Assembly: GCA_029940115.1 (NCBI GenBank)
Contig: JAOZRQ010000030.1
Location: forward strand, 18,306-24,601
Direction of reading: 5' to 3'
DNA length: 6,296 nt
Source: Desulfobacterales bacterium
GTDB lineage: Bacteria > Desulfobacterota > Desulfobacteria > Desulfobacterales > 4be13
Under the pieces are notes generated by a model that was given only the letters and a program-made list of their open reading frames with translations, searched no databases and was not told the origin of the DNA. Of this stretch, positions 5,767 through 6,296 are shown piece by piece; position 1 is the stretch's first letter; each line of letters opens with the position of its first letter. Position numbers and translations under genes: made by a program.

Positions 5767-6296
5767 ATGTCCATGTACAAATCATCCTTCATCCTTCATC
5801 CTTCATCCTTCATCCTTCTGCTTATCGTGTTCCTGACTTTCTGGCAGACTCCCTCCCTTGCCCAGCAAGGGGATGATCTGGATCTGTTGTCAGGGATGGA
5901 GTCTGAGGAATTTAAAGAGGAAGTCGAATGGCTTCAGGCGGAAACGTATGTCATCACCGCGTCGAAGATGCTGGAGAACATCAAAAAGGCCGCCGCATCC
6001 ATCACGGTCATCACCGACACTGAGTTGCGGAACATGGGGGCGAGAAACTTGGCGGATGCTTTGCGGAGTGTTCCGGGGGTTGGGTTGACTCAGAATTCTT
6101 TTGGACGATGGGAAGTCGAATCCAGAGGGATAAAAACAACTTTCTCCGAAAAAGTATTATTCATGTTGAATAGTCATCCCATAGATATTGATCTTGTAAA
6201 TGGCGGTTCTACTGGAGTGTCAGCTCTGGACCGTTTACCTATTGACAACATCAAGCGGATAGAAGTCATCCGGGGCCCCGGTTCTGCCCTTTATGG
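5767..6296 (+). CDS. TonB-dependent outer-membrane receptor, N-terminal part (cut by window end)
   Basis: The frame is open from ATG 5767 to the window end (176 full codons). A Sec signal peptide is visible: n-region MSMYK, hydrophobic 14-24, cleavage near PSLA (residue 32). A TonB-box-like ETYVITASK follows (59-67). The plug domain (PF07715) then begins: AAASITVITDTELRNMGARNLADALRSVPGV (75-105) and RLPIDNIKRIEVIRGPGSALYG (156-177), both classic receptor signatures. AGGAG at 5754-5758 lies eight bases before ATG 5767, favouring it over the in-frame ATG at 5773. Residues 6-17 of the signal peptide are encoded by five TCATCCT heptamers. The beta-barrel is outside the window and the ligand is unknown; iron-siderophore, cobalamin or another metal complex are all possible. 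The neighbouring periplasmic binding proteins suggest they handle the same or a related ligand. Confidence 0.92.
   Translation, partial: MSMYKSSFILHPSSFILLLIVFLTFWQTPSLAQQGDDLDLLSGMESEEFKEEVEWLQAETYVITASKMLENIKKAAASITVITDTELRNMGARNLADALRSVPGVGLTQNSFGRWEVESRGIKTTFSEKVLFMLNSHPIDIDLVNGGSTGVSALDRLPIDNIKRIEVIRGPGSALY
5782..5816 (+). repeat. Five perfect TCATCCT heptamers within the receptor signal-peptide codons
   Basis: Five identical tandem 7-mers lie 15 bases after the start codon and encode the repeating peptide SSFILHP. Because 7 is not a multiple of 3, a change of one unit shifts the frame. By reading the sequence, four copies lead to a TGA (within GTTCCTGAC near 5840) and six copies lead to a TGA at 5874-5876 or nearby. 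The array is the reverse complement of the unit at 1414-1448. Confidence 0.9.

Overview
The window looks like a piece of a Gram-negative bacterial chromosome. It encodes an inner-membrane amino acid permease, two exported periplasmic binding proteins, and the start of an outer-membrane TonB-dependent receptor. The gene set fits Desulfobacterota (the former Deltaproteobacteria), but that is an inference from family resemblance. The intergenic DNA is unusual: it is packed with heptanucleotide repeats and GAAACCCGGTTTC-type palindromes that resemble the STRR-like repeats of filamentous cyanobacteria and some large multicellular sulfate reducers. All the genes I can support lie on the + strand.

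Layout. 10-1068 is the second permease of a general L-amino-acid ABC transporter (AapM/BztC type), probably the end of an operon that begins upstream. 1069-1437 is a repeat-filled gap. 1438-2469 is a cation diffusion facilitator metal exporter with a cysteine cluster near its C-terminus; its start lies in a heptamer array and its last codons lie in an inverted repeat that may act as a terminator. 2525-3400 and 3404-4321 form a tightly coupled pair of secreted substrate-binding proteins, one PhnD-like and one of the PF04392 type, with no permease or ATPase next to them. 4322-4668 is another gap, ending in a large inverted array of heptamers. 4669-5520 is a soluble protein that looks like a degenerate SIR2-like (Sir2_2) domain. 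5521-5766 holds an 80-nt imperfect palindrome and a second inverted heptamer array. 5767 to the window end is a TonB-dependent receptor cut off inside its plug domain.

How the parts may work together. From 2525 onward the DNA is visibly more A+T-rich than the permease and CDF genes. This block reads as one uptake or sensing locus: an outer-membrane receptor plus two periplasmic binding proteins, with a cytoplasmic SIR2-like protein of unknown role between them. Two points stand out. The SIR2-like protein has lost recognisable catalytic residues. The receptor's signal peptide is encoded by five perfect copies of TCATCCT, so gain or loss of one copy shifts the frame into an early stop, which is the arrangement of a phase-variable gene.
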